Below are positions 25,901 to 37,102 of a stretch of DNA of 64,000 nucleotides, in pieces; position 1 is the first letter of the stretch, and the number at the start of each line of letters is the position of its first letter. The stretch comes from Moniliella sp. 'wahieum'. Its lineage: Eukaryota > Basidiomycota > Moniliellomycetes > Moniliellales > Moniliellaceae. The notes beneath the pieces are model-generated. The model was not told the DNA's origin, did no database searches, and was given only the letters and a program-made list of their open reading frames with translations. Both the position numbers and the translations under genes were made by a program. Location: positions 1-64,000 of the forward strand of contig RSEE01000117.1 in assembly GCA_003971905.1 (NCBI GenBank), in the 5' to 3' direction.

Positions 25901-26799
25901 GAGCAGGAGCAGGAGTGGGAGCAGGAGCCGGAGCCGGAGCCGGAGCAGGAGTAGGAGTGGGAGCCGGAGCAGGAGCAGAAATAGGAGCAGCAGCAGCAGC
26001 AGCAGCAGCAGGGGGTGCATAAGAGCCGGTGTTCACTCCAGTGGGCCGGGGTGGGCCAGGGGCATCGAATTGGGTGGGCCGGGAGGCGGGGCGATGGAGG
26101 GACGGGTAGGGGCCAGGATAAGAGGGAGGGTAACGTAATCGTAGGCTTGCCGTACGTGCTCATGCTCATGGCTGCCGAGGGGGCGTGGGGCGAGTGGGCC
26201 GGGGGGAACCGGGGCATAGTCGTACTGGTACGCTTCGTACCGCTCGGGCGGGGTGGCCGTCGTAGATATCGTGGACGGACCGCTTGCGCAGGTACGGATG
26301 GGAGGTCGGAGGGGGTGCGGGCGCGGGGGGGCCGGGTACGGGGAGACGAGAACGATAGTAAGCGCCCTCGACGGCGTCCCACTGCAAGGGGTAGGCATAG
26401 CCGTCGTGTGGCTCGTCGTTCCAGGGGCGGTGGGGGTGGGGGTGGTGAGAGGAGGGGGGGAGGGGGATAGTACGGGGCGGAAGGGGGGGCGCGCGCGGAT
26501 GCGAGTGCGAGTGCGGGGCGGGTGAGGGTGCGCAGGAGCGGCAGCAGAGGTAGCAGAGGTAGCGGCCATGGGCGCCCCGGACGGGGCGGGTAGCAGTGCG
26601 GATGAAGCAGGGTCGATGCGGCCGGGGGGCGGAAGGTCGCCGTCGGGGTAGGGATGGCGGTATTGGTAGGCAGGGTGCCAGCGCCCGCTCGGCGCTGGAG
26701 GAGCGGTGTCTGGGTGGGGGGGTATGGGTAAGCATGTTGGGTGGGGTCCCAGCTGCGGCGGGGTGGGTGCGGTGGGGGCTGGGGGCTGGGGTGGTCCAT
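22906..26799 (-). CDS. Zn2Cys6 fungal transcription factor with MHR-type middle domain
   Basis: The binuclear zinc cluster is CDACRRRKVRC followed by CTLCSARRIPC at about 25690-25790. It is preceded by a long Pro/Ala-rich N-terminus. A large helical region at about 24100-25100 (IDSFFANVHPHWPLFSRAELERIF; VLLWGARFSD; WDTIDVPRDQLLL; HAMAVLCWWHCLLVDTVDG) matches the fungal-specific transcription factor domain. The C-terminus carries acidic Asp-Pro/Leu repeats and Ser-Pro-Ser-Lys-Ser-Gln repeats. Introns are likely after the zinc cluster (about 25500-25680) and near 23200-23310. Frame changes occur near 26035 and 24170, the latter probably a missing C, and more are needed between 26800 and 26035. 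The start at 26799 (MDHPSPQPPP) is the best-supported ATG but not certain. The regulated pathway is unknown. Confidence 0.8.
23029..23115 (-). repeat. 18-nt repeat coding Ser-Gln-Ser-Pro-Ser-Lys
   Basis: Four to five copies of an 18-nt unit lie near the 3' end of the Zn2Cys6 gene. In the inferred frame they encode SQSPSK repeats. Confidence 0.85.
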
Positions 26800-26895
26800 G
26801 GTGCGGGGGGGACGGGCGGCGGCAATGGAAATGGAAATGGAGATGGAACAGGGGGATGGATGAGAGGGATGGGATGGGATGCAAAAGGGAAGCGA

Positions 26896-26945
26896 ATGGG
26901 ATGGGATGGGATGGGATGGGATGGGATGGGATGGGATGGGATGGA
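26896..26945. repeat. ATGGG pentanucleotide repeat
   Basis: About ten copies of ATGGG (CCCAT on the other strand) lie roughly 100-150 bp upstream of the ATG of the Zn2Cys6 gene, probably in its leader or promoter. Confidence 0.95.
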
Positions 26946-27995
26946 GCGACTAGGCGGAAGGCTGGCGCATAGGCGAGCGGTGGAGTGGGGCGGAGTGGGG
27001 CGGAGTGACGGAGGCAGAGTGGTGTCGAGGCAGAAGAAGAGGGCTTGGGCTGCTCGGCTGGGGGAAGAAGGTGGGCCGTCCAACAAGACAGGGAAGCTCG
27101 CTTGAGGCACTAGGTCTTGGGGGTTGGGTGACGTCAAGTTAGGCCGTAGGCCGTACGGCAGTAGAAGGGTGCCTTGTGCCACCGCTCTGCAAGCCCAGAG
27201 AGCAGTACGCCACGGTGTCTCTCACTCCTCAGAGTCTCAGATCTCAAATCACCCCTCTCACACATCCAAGCTCTTCCCCGATCGGCCCTCGGCATCATCT
27301 AGACCATCATCACCCATCCCACGTGGCACACAGTGGCTGGCGCCCGCCCCATCGAGTACGCCTATAACATCGACCCTAGTACACTCAGGATACAGGACGT
27401 ACTCAGTTGAGTACTCACAGGGTTACTAGTTACTATTAGCTGGTTACTGGTGGTACTATAGAGTGCTAGCTGCTCACCATGACGTGCATGATGAGTGATA
27501 ATCGTTAATCGTTAATTCACGCTGCCGCACGGAGGGAGAGTTGGACGTTGATCGTGACGGAGTGATCAAGATCGGAGGGTGTGGATGGAGAGATGGAGGG
27601 AACCCTGGGAGCTTGGTCGGAGCTTAGTTAGCGCTTGTTTTGCAGCCTGGAATTGCAGCGTTCCCCCATTCAAAATGGTCCCTTTTTGGGAAGCTTGAAG
27701 TTTGATGGAGCAAGGGAGCGTGGAGCCACACTACGCCAGGCCATGCCTGGGCGTGCTGCCTGCGCCCACTAGGCCCTGTTAGGCCTGGGATCTAAAAGAT
27801 CAATAGGACGGCCCCTCCGATCGGCCGTCCGTCGACACAGCAGGGACGTCGATCTCCAGTCTTCTTCAGCCGCTCCAGGGAGGCAATCACATGTCACACT
27901 CATCACCAGGGACTTGCGCCTGTCACATGTCAGTGCACCCGTGCCGCACCCAGCCGTATGTGCCCTCTTGAGTGAGTTCAACGTTGTACATTTTA

Positions 27996-28032
27996 CGTTA
28001 CCGGTTACCGCGTTACCGGTTACCGGTTACCC
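27996..28032. repeat. Heptad palindrome array, ACCGGT type
   Basis: Units of GTTACCG at period 7 (about five, with one two-base interruption) contain the palindrome ACCGGT with a T spacer. A similar array lies at 30362-30382 and single pairs near 12732 and 43718. Confidence 0.9.
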
Positions 28033-28496
28033 ATTTTCCCGTTGAATTTCTTGCAAGCATATGGGATCTCGCATCCCAGTCAGACAGCTCCAGGGCCTGT
28101 GTCCAGCTCCACTCGCCCCTCGCCACTCGCCACTCGCCACAACGCCACAACGCATCGCTCTCGTGCGCTCTCCAGTCTCCGCTTTCGTTTCCGTATCGAT
28201 CGCGCACCGCCCCACCGCCACCCGCTCTGTGGCAGAAAAAAGGGTCAAACGGGGTCACAAGGGTCGTCGGTGCCAAGGGGGGTCACCCATCACGTGTCAC
28301 CCGTCATCGATATCCACGACCCAGGGTGGCCCAGAGGACTCGTACGCAGTACGCAGGGCTCAGTACCTCAGTACGTCCAACGAACCGTCAGCGCCTCAGT
28401 ACCAGTACTGCGACTCAGTGCGCAGCACCAGTACTTGCATTTGTACACAACACTCTCCTCAGTACATGCCCAGTGCCCAATCCTCAAAGAAGTACT

Positions 28497-28533
28497 GGAA
28501 CGTACTCAACGTACTCAACGTACTCAACGTAAC
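28497..28533. repeat. ACGTACTCA nonamer array
   Basis: Three to four copies of a nine-base unit ACGTACTCA run in tandem. It is related in style to the heptad arrays (palindrome ACGT/GTAC inside) but has period 9. Confidence 0.85.
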
Positions 28534-29713
28534 GTTCAATTGAATATTGAACGCCACCCGAGACCCTCCCCTTTCTTCGGCAGCGCCTTCCGCTGCCCTG
28601 GAGGAGCGGGAAGAAGCCTCTCGGCGGCAGGGCAGACCGACTGCTACGTATACTCTGCCTGCAGCAAGTCCTCAGGCCTCCGTACCTCCAGCACCTCCAC
28701 AACCTCCAGCTCCCCATCCTTCACCAAGGCCGATGGGCGCATCAAGCTGCACACGGGTGCTTAGCCAAAGCAGGCCAAAGCCTGAGCCAAAGGCTGCCTA
28801 CACGCCAAGCGTTTACTAACTTAGTAGCAAAGCTTAACAGCGCTTACTGGATCATATACTTGTGCCCGCAGCGGGCACAGTGCTGTGTGGTGGGGGGGAC
28901 CGTCGGCTCCTGGACCTGCCTGGACCCATGCGCCGGTGCACGCGTGCCGTGACGCCAGGGCCCAGACCCCAGCGACCCTATAACATGTAACGGCGAACCG
29001 GAAAACGTTAAAACTTGTTCCACCGTACGACACGTTGACGAGATTCAGCAGTTCGCACATTAACCCCCGTTTGTTAACCCTCCGTCACATGTCACAGCCT
29101 GTATAACACGTTTCTACTACGGTCCGATAATCGATAACCCAACGCTCAATACGTTCAACGACCCAACGTCCAGCGTCCAATAACGTCCAAAACGTTCAAC
29201 TAGGGGAACGCGCAACCCGGTGCTGCCAATTTCCAACCGAGCTCCGTTTTTTTTAATGTATTTTGAACGTGTATCCAACGCAAACCACCGAGATGGTGGT
29301 TGCGGCACACACAAAAGGGCATAACGCGCAGCGCGTAAGCGCTGCTCAGCTTGAAGGTTGATCGAGGATCCGAGTCTGAAGGACGTCGGTGCTTCAGCGC
29401 TTGGGTTATCCGGGTTTTCCATTGTGAAGCTTGAACCCTCCTCAGCACCTTTGGACCTTATATTAGCGTTGCACACGAAGCGCGTCAGCTGAGATGCTGC
29501 GTCGGTTTTTTTCCCTGTGGAAACATGTGCAAGCGCAAGTGTCGGTTAGCGGCTGTAGTGGATTCAATATTCACCATGCTCCATTGGTGCATGCATGATG
29601 TATGATGTGTGATGTATGGTGTCTTCTGTGTAAGAATGGGCAAGGCACGAGAGGTACGTGCGGAGCGGTCGATGGGTGAGGACGAGGAGTCGATCACCGG
29701 AGAGCGCTCAGAA

Positions 29714-29824
29714 AGCTGTCGTCCGTTAACGCCGGGATAGCTACGAGCTTCCAATGGGTTAAGGACTGAGAGCTGTCGTCCGTTGGACCGGGATAGCTAC
29801 GAGCTTCCAATGGGCCAAGGACTA
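29714..29824. repeat. 57-bp tandem duplication
   Basis: A unit beginning AGCTGTCGTCCGTT occurs at 29714 and again at 29771 with about six differences. It ends with TACGAGCTTCCAATGGG in both copies. Confidence 0.9.
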
Positions 29825-30361
29825 GTGCAACAGAGTAAACTGTGCACGAAAGAGAAGGGAACAGTCAGAGTAGCTTCTTGTAAGCTCCTGACGCTAGTCC
29901 AATCTTGAGTGCAACAACGGGAAAAAGGAAAGGGAAAGGGGACGCGAACGCAGCTAATGCTGCCGCGCTCAGGAGGCGGAAAGTCGAGATAGCTTCCGCT
30001 TACCAGTGGCGTGACCGACAAAGTCGATGATTTGTAATAGAGAGTATCACACATCCGCTAACATTCTGAATCCTTTTGGGCTTCCAGCTTTAAATTTGAG
30101 CGCACGTTTAAGGTTTGCCCCAATCACGGATTCAGACAGGGTGTGCATGGGTCCTTTTAGGGGCCTTAGTCTGCCTTCGTTCAGCGCTCAGCTCAGCCAG
30201 GCGCAGCCTTTGTAGGCCTTATTGTAGCCTAGGGCGCTTATTAGGGTTCTACGATCCTAATATCTCAACCCAGATCTCGAGCTTCTCAACACGCCAAAAA
30301 TCTTATGATCGTGACGCGTAATCCCATTGTGCATCTGCATCATGCATCAGCGTTGAGTACG

Positions 30362-30382
30362 TTTACCGGTTACCGGTTACCG
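30362..30382. repeat. Heptad palindrome array, ACCGGT type
   Basis: Three units of TTACCGG at period 7. Confidence 0.85.
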
Positions 30383-30567
30383 TTTGCCAATCCCAAGCAC
30401 AACTCTATTTCCTACGTGCGAATTGCTTTGTTGGACCCCTCACGCTGAGGCCCAGGCTCAGGGCTTCAGGGTCCTCATGACCTCAGGCCTCATGTTTTTC
30501 AAGCTCCGCGTCGGAAATCATCGATCATCGATCACTAGCACTAGCGATCTATTGCACTGCATCATGC

Positions 30568-30598
30568 ATCAAGCTTCAAGCTTCAAGCTTCCAGCTTC
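30568..30598. repeat. Heptad palindrome array, AAGCTT type
   Basis: Four units of AAGCTTC at period 7, the last one mutated. An ATCGAT-type array (30518-30536) lies 30 bp upstream. Confidence 0.9.
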
Positions 30599-31339
30599 GC
30601 ATGCCCCCATGTCACATGTCGCACTGGCGGCGCATCTGTGCCACAGGTATGTACGTACTTCGTACACCCTTCGGCCGAACAAGGCCGACAACTGAAGCCG
30701 AGAGCCTACCACTTAATATACTGTTGGGCTCACACAAGAGGGTAAAAGGACACTGTCACGGGCGGGCGCCGCCAGGGGCCTGCCTGGGGTTTTTGGGGTA
30801 CAATCCTTAGGCGACGGTAGGTCGACTCACGGTAGTTTCGGGCTTAGGCTGGTTGGTGTGTCCGAGCGGAGCTAGGGACGAGGAGAGGCCTTTGGTGGGG
30901 CTGCACGTGTGGCAAGGCTGCGTCTGCACCGGCTTGGGCCGTAGTAACGTGTCTGAAGCCTCCGGGACTTAGGGACGGGAGGAGGAGACAGCGGCCAAAA
31001 CACTGCCTCAACTGAGACTGGATAGGACTGGGAATCGACGCGGCCAGAGGAGGGCTCGCGCGACTGGACTGACGAATGGCTGGGGGACGAGTCGGAGGAG
31101 ATGTCGGACGCTAACAAGAGTAGGCTGCCTGTACTGGATCAATTGGCTGGAAAACGGGCAGGAGTCGGACAGGATAGGCGAGAGGGTAGACGAGGGGGTT
31201 GAGACGAGAGTGAGGACGAGAGATGACGAGAATGGAAGGTGGGGGAAAAGATCGCCATCAACAGGGGTACAGGCAGGATCAAAAGGAAACGGATACAAGA
31301 GGGGTGTAGAAAGGAAGACATGTCAAAAGCGGGGTTGGT

Positions 31340-31505
31340 CGCCATAGGCGCGACCAAGAAAGGAAACGGAAACGGGGACGGGACGGCAGATGCCGCCACG
31401 GCACTGGAAGCTTGGTGGCCTTATTTAGGCCGGCCGACTTGGGCTTGGGCGGGGGGCGACTATTGTCGCGCGGAGCATGGCCCTTCGGCCACGATACTTA
31501 ATTTA
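31340..31505 (+). repeat. Dispersed repeat, copy 2
   Basis: This is homologous in inverted orientation to 10671-10860 (see there). It ends about 40 bp before the WD40-like gene's 3' end. Confidence 0.75.
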
Positions 31506-31545
31506 GCCAACCATCATCACACTTGGTTGGCCTGCGGTGCACGCT

Positions 31546-32375
31546 CTACTGGGCATGTGCGGAGCAGGCGGGCCTTAGCATGGGTCGGACCATCTCGTGT
31601 CCGCCGCAGCCCGTGACAGACACGGCCTTGTCCCGTACAAGAAGACCCGTTGGGCTTGCAGAGAGGACCTGAGGGACGTGTGCGAGGCGGCCCGTTCCGC
31701 CTCTGTTCCGCTCCTTCCTGTTGCGCCTCCGGGCTGCCTTCCCCTGATTGCACCAGACCATCTCCCCTTTGCCTTGCTCGCCTCCCCACAGGACGTTGGA
31801 GGCGGGCAATGTGATCCGGAGCAAGGGAAAACCCATGGTGGCCGCTCCCTCTTGCACATCAAACACGTGCACCGCCCCGTTCGCATACCCTGCATACAGA
31901 TGGTTCCCATTCGAGCTGATACTAAGCACCGATCCCACCTCGGACGACGGAGGTAGGAGATCGTGGAAGAAACGTGTGGCTCACCTGCTGTGTGCGCCAA
32001 GAGCACAACGCGACCATCGTCCGTGCCAAGGGCCAGGCGGGCAGGAGCATCAGCGAGGGTTGACGTGCTGGAACGTCGTATTGATGGGGCGTGTGGGGGC
32101 GCGGGGGGCAGGCCTGGAGCGAGGCCAGCGTACACGCACGTCTGTAAGCTCCAAGTCAAGAGTGGGCCGTGTGGCCCGACGCGATAGTAAGGCCAGAGGC
32201 AGGTGGGGAAAAGAGGGAGAAGGCTCGTACCGGGTCCTTGCTCGTATGGGCCTTGGGGCAAGTAGCCAACAGGCTCATGTCGGGTGCAACTGCAAGTAAC
32301 GCGGTGTGCCTTTGATTTCCCGGGCGGACTGGGACGGTCGTCGTACTTCGGGCGCCGCTGTGGACTTTTGGCCAT
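31546..32375 (-). CDS. WD40-like beta-propeller protein, partial or poorly resolved
   Basis: WD40-type strands are recognisable: ALLAVAPDMSLLATCPK, ARLALGTDDGRVVLLAHT and SVLSISSNGNHLYAGYANGAVHVFDVQEG. Each has the small-hydrophobic and Gly-Asp pattern of propeller blades. The likely start is the ATG at 32375 (MAKSPQRRPKYDDRPS). An intron is likely at about 32100-32230 (GTACGAG donor after ...TSKDP, CTTACAG acceptor). Frame changes near 32320 and 31940 are needed. Only two to three blades can be read, against the usual seven, so the gene is either truncated or partly hidden by introns and errors. Its 3' part (31605-31800) is duplicated in diverged form at 50140-50345. No specific WD protein could be identified. 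Confidence 0.5.
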
Positions 32376-32791
32376 GTGGTAGTTGGGTTGAAGCGACGAG
32401 GATGCGGAAGAGGGGGCAGCAAGCGCAGCCCAGCACGCAAGAAAGCAAGCAACTAGCAACGCAATCGGACAGCTGGGTCTGTGTTATAGCCGCTGTGATG
32501 GGGTGGGTGTGGCACTGGGGTGGCCGACGGGCTGGGGGTGGGTCCATCATTTGGGGCTTCAAAAAGAAAAACAGGCAGGCCCCGTGCCGGTGCGCCTTGG
32601 TCGGCTGGTATCGCCAACTTGAATGTTCTCCTTTGCACGCACATCGTAAAGTACCCCCCGGCCGAAAACATTGCAAAAACCAACGCTGGGTTTTGCCCAG
32701 CCTCCCCGCTGCATTAGGTAAGCAGACCAGCAGCGCGTCGCGTTGGCGGCCCAGAGCAGAGAGAGGGTCAACTCGCCACGCGCCACCACCC

Positions 32792-34388
32792 ATGTCGTCC
32801 AACCCGCGCCCAAGTTCTGGCCCTGCGTCCGAGCGGTCTTCGCGTCGCAGCTCTGCCCACGCATCTCGCGCAGCAAGTGCGGCGGAGCGTGCCCGGCTGC
32901 AGGCTTCGTTGGATCAGTTGCGAGAGGCCAATGACGCGTTGCGGTCCGAGGTGGAGCAGTTGCGCAGGGAGCAACAGCCTCCCCTTGCTGCTCCACCAGC
33001 AGGGGACGAGATGGTATCCGACGACCAGATTGAGAAGCTTCTGTCCCAGTTGGATGACAATGCCTTGTTCGTGCCTTGCCCTGCCTTGCCTTGCCTTGCA
33101 TTTTTTGTTTTGCGAGGGCGCTGACCCTTTGGCAGGACGGCGTTGCTCTCCCACAACGACCAGGTCATGCTCCACCAACTCCTTGGTTCCGAGCCTGCGA
33201 CAACCGAAGATCCCTCCCTGGCATCAACAGCTGCAAAGGCATTCGCCGCCATCCCCGCTCCAGCCCTGAGCGCAGGAATTGAAGGTGTGGGCTCAGGGCT
33301 GGAAATTGACTATCGCTTGGCGACAGGAGAGGCGGATGGCGAGGGCCATGTGCTCAAGAGGAGGAAATTAAGTGAAAAGCCCAGTGAGGCCTGGATGGAG
33401 GAATGGCTTACCGCTCGCCGGAGAAGGGGAGAAAAGTTGCTGTCGACCTTGGAAAGCTATACCGGACTCACCATTGATGCGGTACAACAGTCCCCAATCG
33501 CGCCCTCTTCCCAACAGGCCTCTTCCTCCTCCGTCTCGGTCCGCGGTACGGTTGCCCATGTTGGCCCTGTTGAAGTGTCGTTTGATGTGCTTCGTTTTGG
33601 TGCTGGAATGGCGCCTCGTGTGGAGCGGGTGGAAATTGGTTTGCCTACGGCTGTGCGAACAGCCATCGAGCAAGACGGCCATTTGGAAAGGTGCGCCCTT
33701 ATGGCCCATGGGCTTCGACTGGTTATCCCGTGCTAACTTTTTTCTGATTCAGGCTTGTGAGCGAGACCAACCTACCCTCGATCTTTATGACGCTTTCCTC
33801 GCTTGTGGAGGGGGCTGCAGCGCGGCGCAAGGTGTTTGCCGCGATCCGGTCCAGGGTGCAGCTCAGCGCTCCCGATGCTCACGTGGCCAACGACACTGAG
33901 CTGGGGTTGGACAACGAGACGCTGGATCTGACGGACGAGCAAGACGTGCAGAGGTGGTATGACCCTGCCACGGCCGAGACCTTGGTCTTGCGCAACGCTC
34001 GGTGCGTCCATCCCCATTTTCGGCCGTTGATAGTAAGCTAACACGAACCTGCTAAACCTGGACAGAGGCACCGAACTTCGCTTCCACTATCGTTTGACGT
34101 TTGACTACTTTGGTCGTGGTTTACGGAGCGTGACACTGGAGCCCTGGCTTCCACCAGCTAGTATGTGTGTATTCGAGTGTGCTTGCGACCGTGCTGACCT
34201 GTTTCTCGCCAGTGCGCAATACTCAGACGGCCGAGATTCTGGGGCCTATGCCCGAGGCGTTTGCCAAACTGGCCAGGGAGAAGCCGGGGATTGAGGGGTG
34301 CCAGACACAGCTGTTCTGGCCGACATTGTGCTCAACTTCGCGACACACTTTTTCGGGGCAACCTGACCGCCTGCCCAACGGCAGCTAG
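32792..34388 (+). CDS. Coiled-coil protein, possibly a COMA-type kinetochore subunit (CENP-P/Ctf19- or CENP-O/Mcm21-like)
   Basis: Five exons join cleanly without frameshift: 32792-33066, 33136-33690, 33753-34001, 34066-34160 and 34213-34388. All introns are 52-69 nt with GT..AG ends and GCTGAC/GCTAAC branch sequences. The protein begins with a Ser/Arg-rich stretch and a coiled coil (ERARLQASLDQLREANDALR). A globular region follows that includes VEVSFDVLRFG, LVSETNLPSIFMTLSSLVE and RFHYRLTFDYFGRGLRSVTLEPWLPPA, then PEAFAKLAREKPGIEGCQTQLFW. The arrangement of an N-terminal coiled coil, RWD-like strands and a late '(Y/W)R(L/I)(T/S)FD...' block resembles fungal CENP-P/CENP-O relatives. That call rests on pattern memory only and is weak; the gene structure itself is strong. 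Confidence 0.7.
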
Positions 34389-34735
34389 CACCTGGAATGG
34401 TTCATGACGAGTGATGGCGTGTCCCATTCGGTCGGTGCACGAGCTGGTCTCCACCTTGTATAACGAAAGTCAAGCAAGTCTCGGCAGGGCAGAGGGAAAA
34501 GCGAAGGCTAGGGTTGTCTCCGGCCGCTATGCATTACCATTGCCCATTAGTAATAAATGAAATGTAAGGGCTCCGACACTGCCCGGTGCCTGTGTTGGGC
34601 GCTGGGACCGGCTGGGCAGCGGCAGGCTTTGGCTTTGCGATCCAACCTCCTCGCCGCTTCCTGTCGCTCTGCCCGCCATCCCCATATCCCTATCCCGCTG
34701 CCCCGACCCTAGTCCCCCCCGAGGCGCTGCCCGTC

Positions 34736-37102
34736 ATGCTGCGCCCCTCGATCGCCACCACGGGACGTCTGTCCCTGTGCCGCCCCCGTGTGTGCGCACG
34801 CACCTCTGCCGCGGCCCCCCGCCTCCTCTCCACCTCGGCCCGCGCCGCGCAGGCCACCCCGGCCGACATCAAGATGGTCAAGCTCACCGTCGATGGCAAG
34901 GACGTCGAAGTGCCACAAGGGTACGGTTTCTCTTTCATGTTCACCTTTCTCCCCCTCCCCCCCCCCCCTCTGCGCACCTAACCCTCCCCTTCCCGCCTGT
35001 TTGCCGTTACTAACTGCCTGTGCAGGACGGCGCTGATCCAAGCGTGCGAGCAGGCCGGTGCCCAGATCCCGCGGTTCTGCTACCACGAGCGCCTCAACGT
35101 CGCTGGCAATTGCCGTATGTGCCTTGTAGAGAGCAAGGGTGCGCCCAAACCGTTGGCTTCCTGTGCATTTCCCGCCATGCCGGGGCAGGTGATCAGCACC
35201 ACCTCCTCGGCCAAGGTCAACTCGTGGCGAGAAGGGGTGATGGAGTTCCTCTTGTCCAACCACCCGCTTGACTGTCCCATTTGCGATTGGGGTGGGGAAT
35301 GTGACCTGCAGGACCAGTCGATGCGCTACGGTGCGGACCGTGGCCGGTTCCACGAAGTCAAGGGGAAGCGAGCGGTTGAGGACAAGTACATGGGACCGTT
35401 GGTCAAGACGGTGATGACGCGGTGCATTCACTGTACCCGTTGTGTGCGTTTCTCCAACGAGATTGCGGGTGTGCAGGAGATGGGGACGACGGGACGAGGG
35501 AACGATTTGCAGATTGGCATGTATGTGGAACAGGTGCTCAACTCGGAACTATCGGGCAACGTGATTGATCTGTGTCCGGTGGGTGCGCTGACGAGCAAAC
35601 CGGGTGCGTTCCATTCGCGTCCATGGGAATTGAAGAACACGGAATCGATTGATGTGCTTGACGCGGTTGGGTCGAACATTCGTGTGGATTCGCGTGGCGT
35701 GCAGGTCATGCGCGTCTTGCCGCGCACCAATGACGATGTGAACGAGGAATGGATCAATGACAAGACGCGCTTTGCCGTCGATGGTCTCAAGTACCAGCGC
35801 CTTACCGCCCCGCTCATTAAACAGGGCGACCGTTTCGTCCCAGCCACCTGGCCCGAGGCACTAGCGTCCATTGCTGCTGGGTTGATCTCGACCCAGGCGG
35901 AGGGAAATGAGATCAAGGCGGTGGCAGGTGCGTTGGCGGACACCGAGTCGCTCGCTGCGCTCAAGGACCTGGTGAACCGTCTTGGTTCCGACAACACTGT
36001 TGTTGACCTGCCCGGCGGCGACAAGCCGAGCATCAACGGTGTCGATATTCGTTCCAACTACTCGTTCAACGCTGGCATTGCTGGTATTGAGGACGCGGAT
36101 GTGGTTCTGTTGGTCGGAACCAGTCCGCGGCACGAAGGCACGTTGGTCAATGCCCGACTGCGCAAGGCCTTCCTCCGTCTGGGTCAGGACTTGGGCTTGG
36201 TAGGCGAGCCAGAAGACTTGACGTACGACTATGCTCATGTGGGCACGGACGCGACGGCGCTGCAGGAGGTTCTGACGGGCTCTTCGGAGTTTGCTCAAAA
36301 ATTCCAGGCGGCCAAGAAGCCCATGATCATTGTTGGCAGTGCCGTGTTGGAAAACCCGGATGGGAAGCACATTCTCAGTGGCATTGCCAGCACATTAAGG
36401 ATCATCAAGACCAGTTCCTCACGCCCGATTGGAACGGATTGAGCCTTCTGCAACGCACGGCCTCCCGCAACGGTGCGAACGAGCTTGGCTTTGCTCCTTC
36501 TCAGGAAGCCGAGAAGACGGAACCCAAGTTCATTTACCTGCTCAACGCAGACGACTTTGACCCTACTTCGATCCCCGAGGAGGCGTTTGTAGTGTACCAA
36601 GGCCACCACGGCGATGTGGGTGCGCAGTATGCGGACGTGGTCCTGCCCGGTGCGGCGTACACCGAGAAGAGCGTGACGTACGTCAACACTGAGGGCCGCA
36701 CTCAGCTTACCCGTGCCGCTGTGCCACCGCCCGGGGCGAGCCGGGAGGACTGGAAGATTGTACGGGCGCTGTCCGAGGTGCTGGGTGTAACGCTACCGTA
36801 CGACAGTACGCTGGAGCTGCGGGACCGGCTGTTTGACCTGTCTCCGACGCTGGTGCGGTACGATGTTGCGGAAACCACTGGTCCTGCCACTGCGCGTGTT
36901 GGGTCTGGACCAGCTGATTGCCTGTGGCAGCCTGGCCGAGGCCAAGGGTGTGCCGCTGGTCAATCCGATCAAGAACTTTTACCAGACCGACCCGATCAGC
37001 CGTGCGTCGCCAACGATGGTCAAGTGCGTCAAGGCCTTTATTGAGAAACTGCCGCAGGAGCAGATTGAGGATCCGCTGCCACCCCATGCGCGTCTTGGGT
37101 AA
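34736..37102 (+). CDS. NADH:ubiquinone oxidoreductase 75-kDa subunit (complex I, NDUFS1/nuo78)
   Basis: This is the peripheral-arm iron-sulfur subunit of mitochondrial complex I. A mitochondrial presequence (MLRPSIATTGRLSLCR...) precedes the 2Fe-2S ferredoxin fold with CYHERLNVAGNCRMC. The HPLDCPICDWGGECDLQDQ segment (His/Cys ligands of N5) and CIHCTRCVRF...CPVGAL (N4 ligands) follow, then the molybdopterin-oxidoreductase-like domain. The conserved end is NFYQTDPISRASPTM. Exon 1 (34736-34920) joins exon 2 at 35026 across a 105-nt intron, splitting a Gly codon. Two frame shifts are needed: near 36396 (LRIIKT should read KDHQDQFLTPDW) and near 36890 (between YDVAETT and LGLDQLIACG). Length after correction is about 750 residues, normal for the family. 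Presence of this gene indicates a respiratory chain with complex I. Confidence 0.95.

Larger units (their letters stand above)
26800..31545. other. Gene-poor stretch
   Basis: I recognise no gene. It contains a pentanucleotide repeat upstream of the Zn2Cys6 gene, ACCGGT-type arrays (27996-28032, 30362-30382), GTACT-rich DNA at 28340-28520, a 57-bp tandem duplication (29714-29824) and copy 2 of the dispersed repeat (31340-31505). A minus-strand frame at 30872-31399 has a Ser-rich, protein-like part (SDISSDSSPSHSSVQSREPSS) but needs a frameshift and matches nothing known. Confidence 0.5.

Noticed and set aside
23166-25954. Plus-strand frames rich in Arg-Gly/Arg-Ser
   Set aside because: They lie opposite the Zn2Cys6 factor and reflect its Pro/Ala/Ser-rich coding sequence.
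28042-28764. 240-codon plus frame in the gene-poor block
   Set aside because: Three overlapping frames are open at once in GC-rich sequence. It contains ACGTACTCA repeats and has no conserved segment.
35428-36370. Minus-strand frames of 169-209 codons
   Set aside because: They are shadows of the complex I 75-kDa subunit, which carries all cofactor motifs on the plus strand.
35026-37102. Programmed ribosomal frameshifting in the complex I subunit and other genes
   Set aside because: The shifts occur in almost every gene, at different places, without a shared slippery sequence, and mostly in G/C runs. Sequence error explains them more simply.
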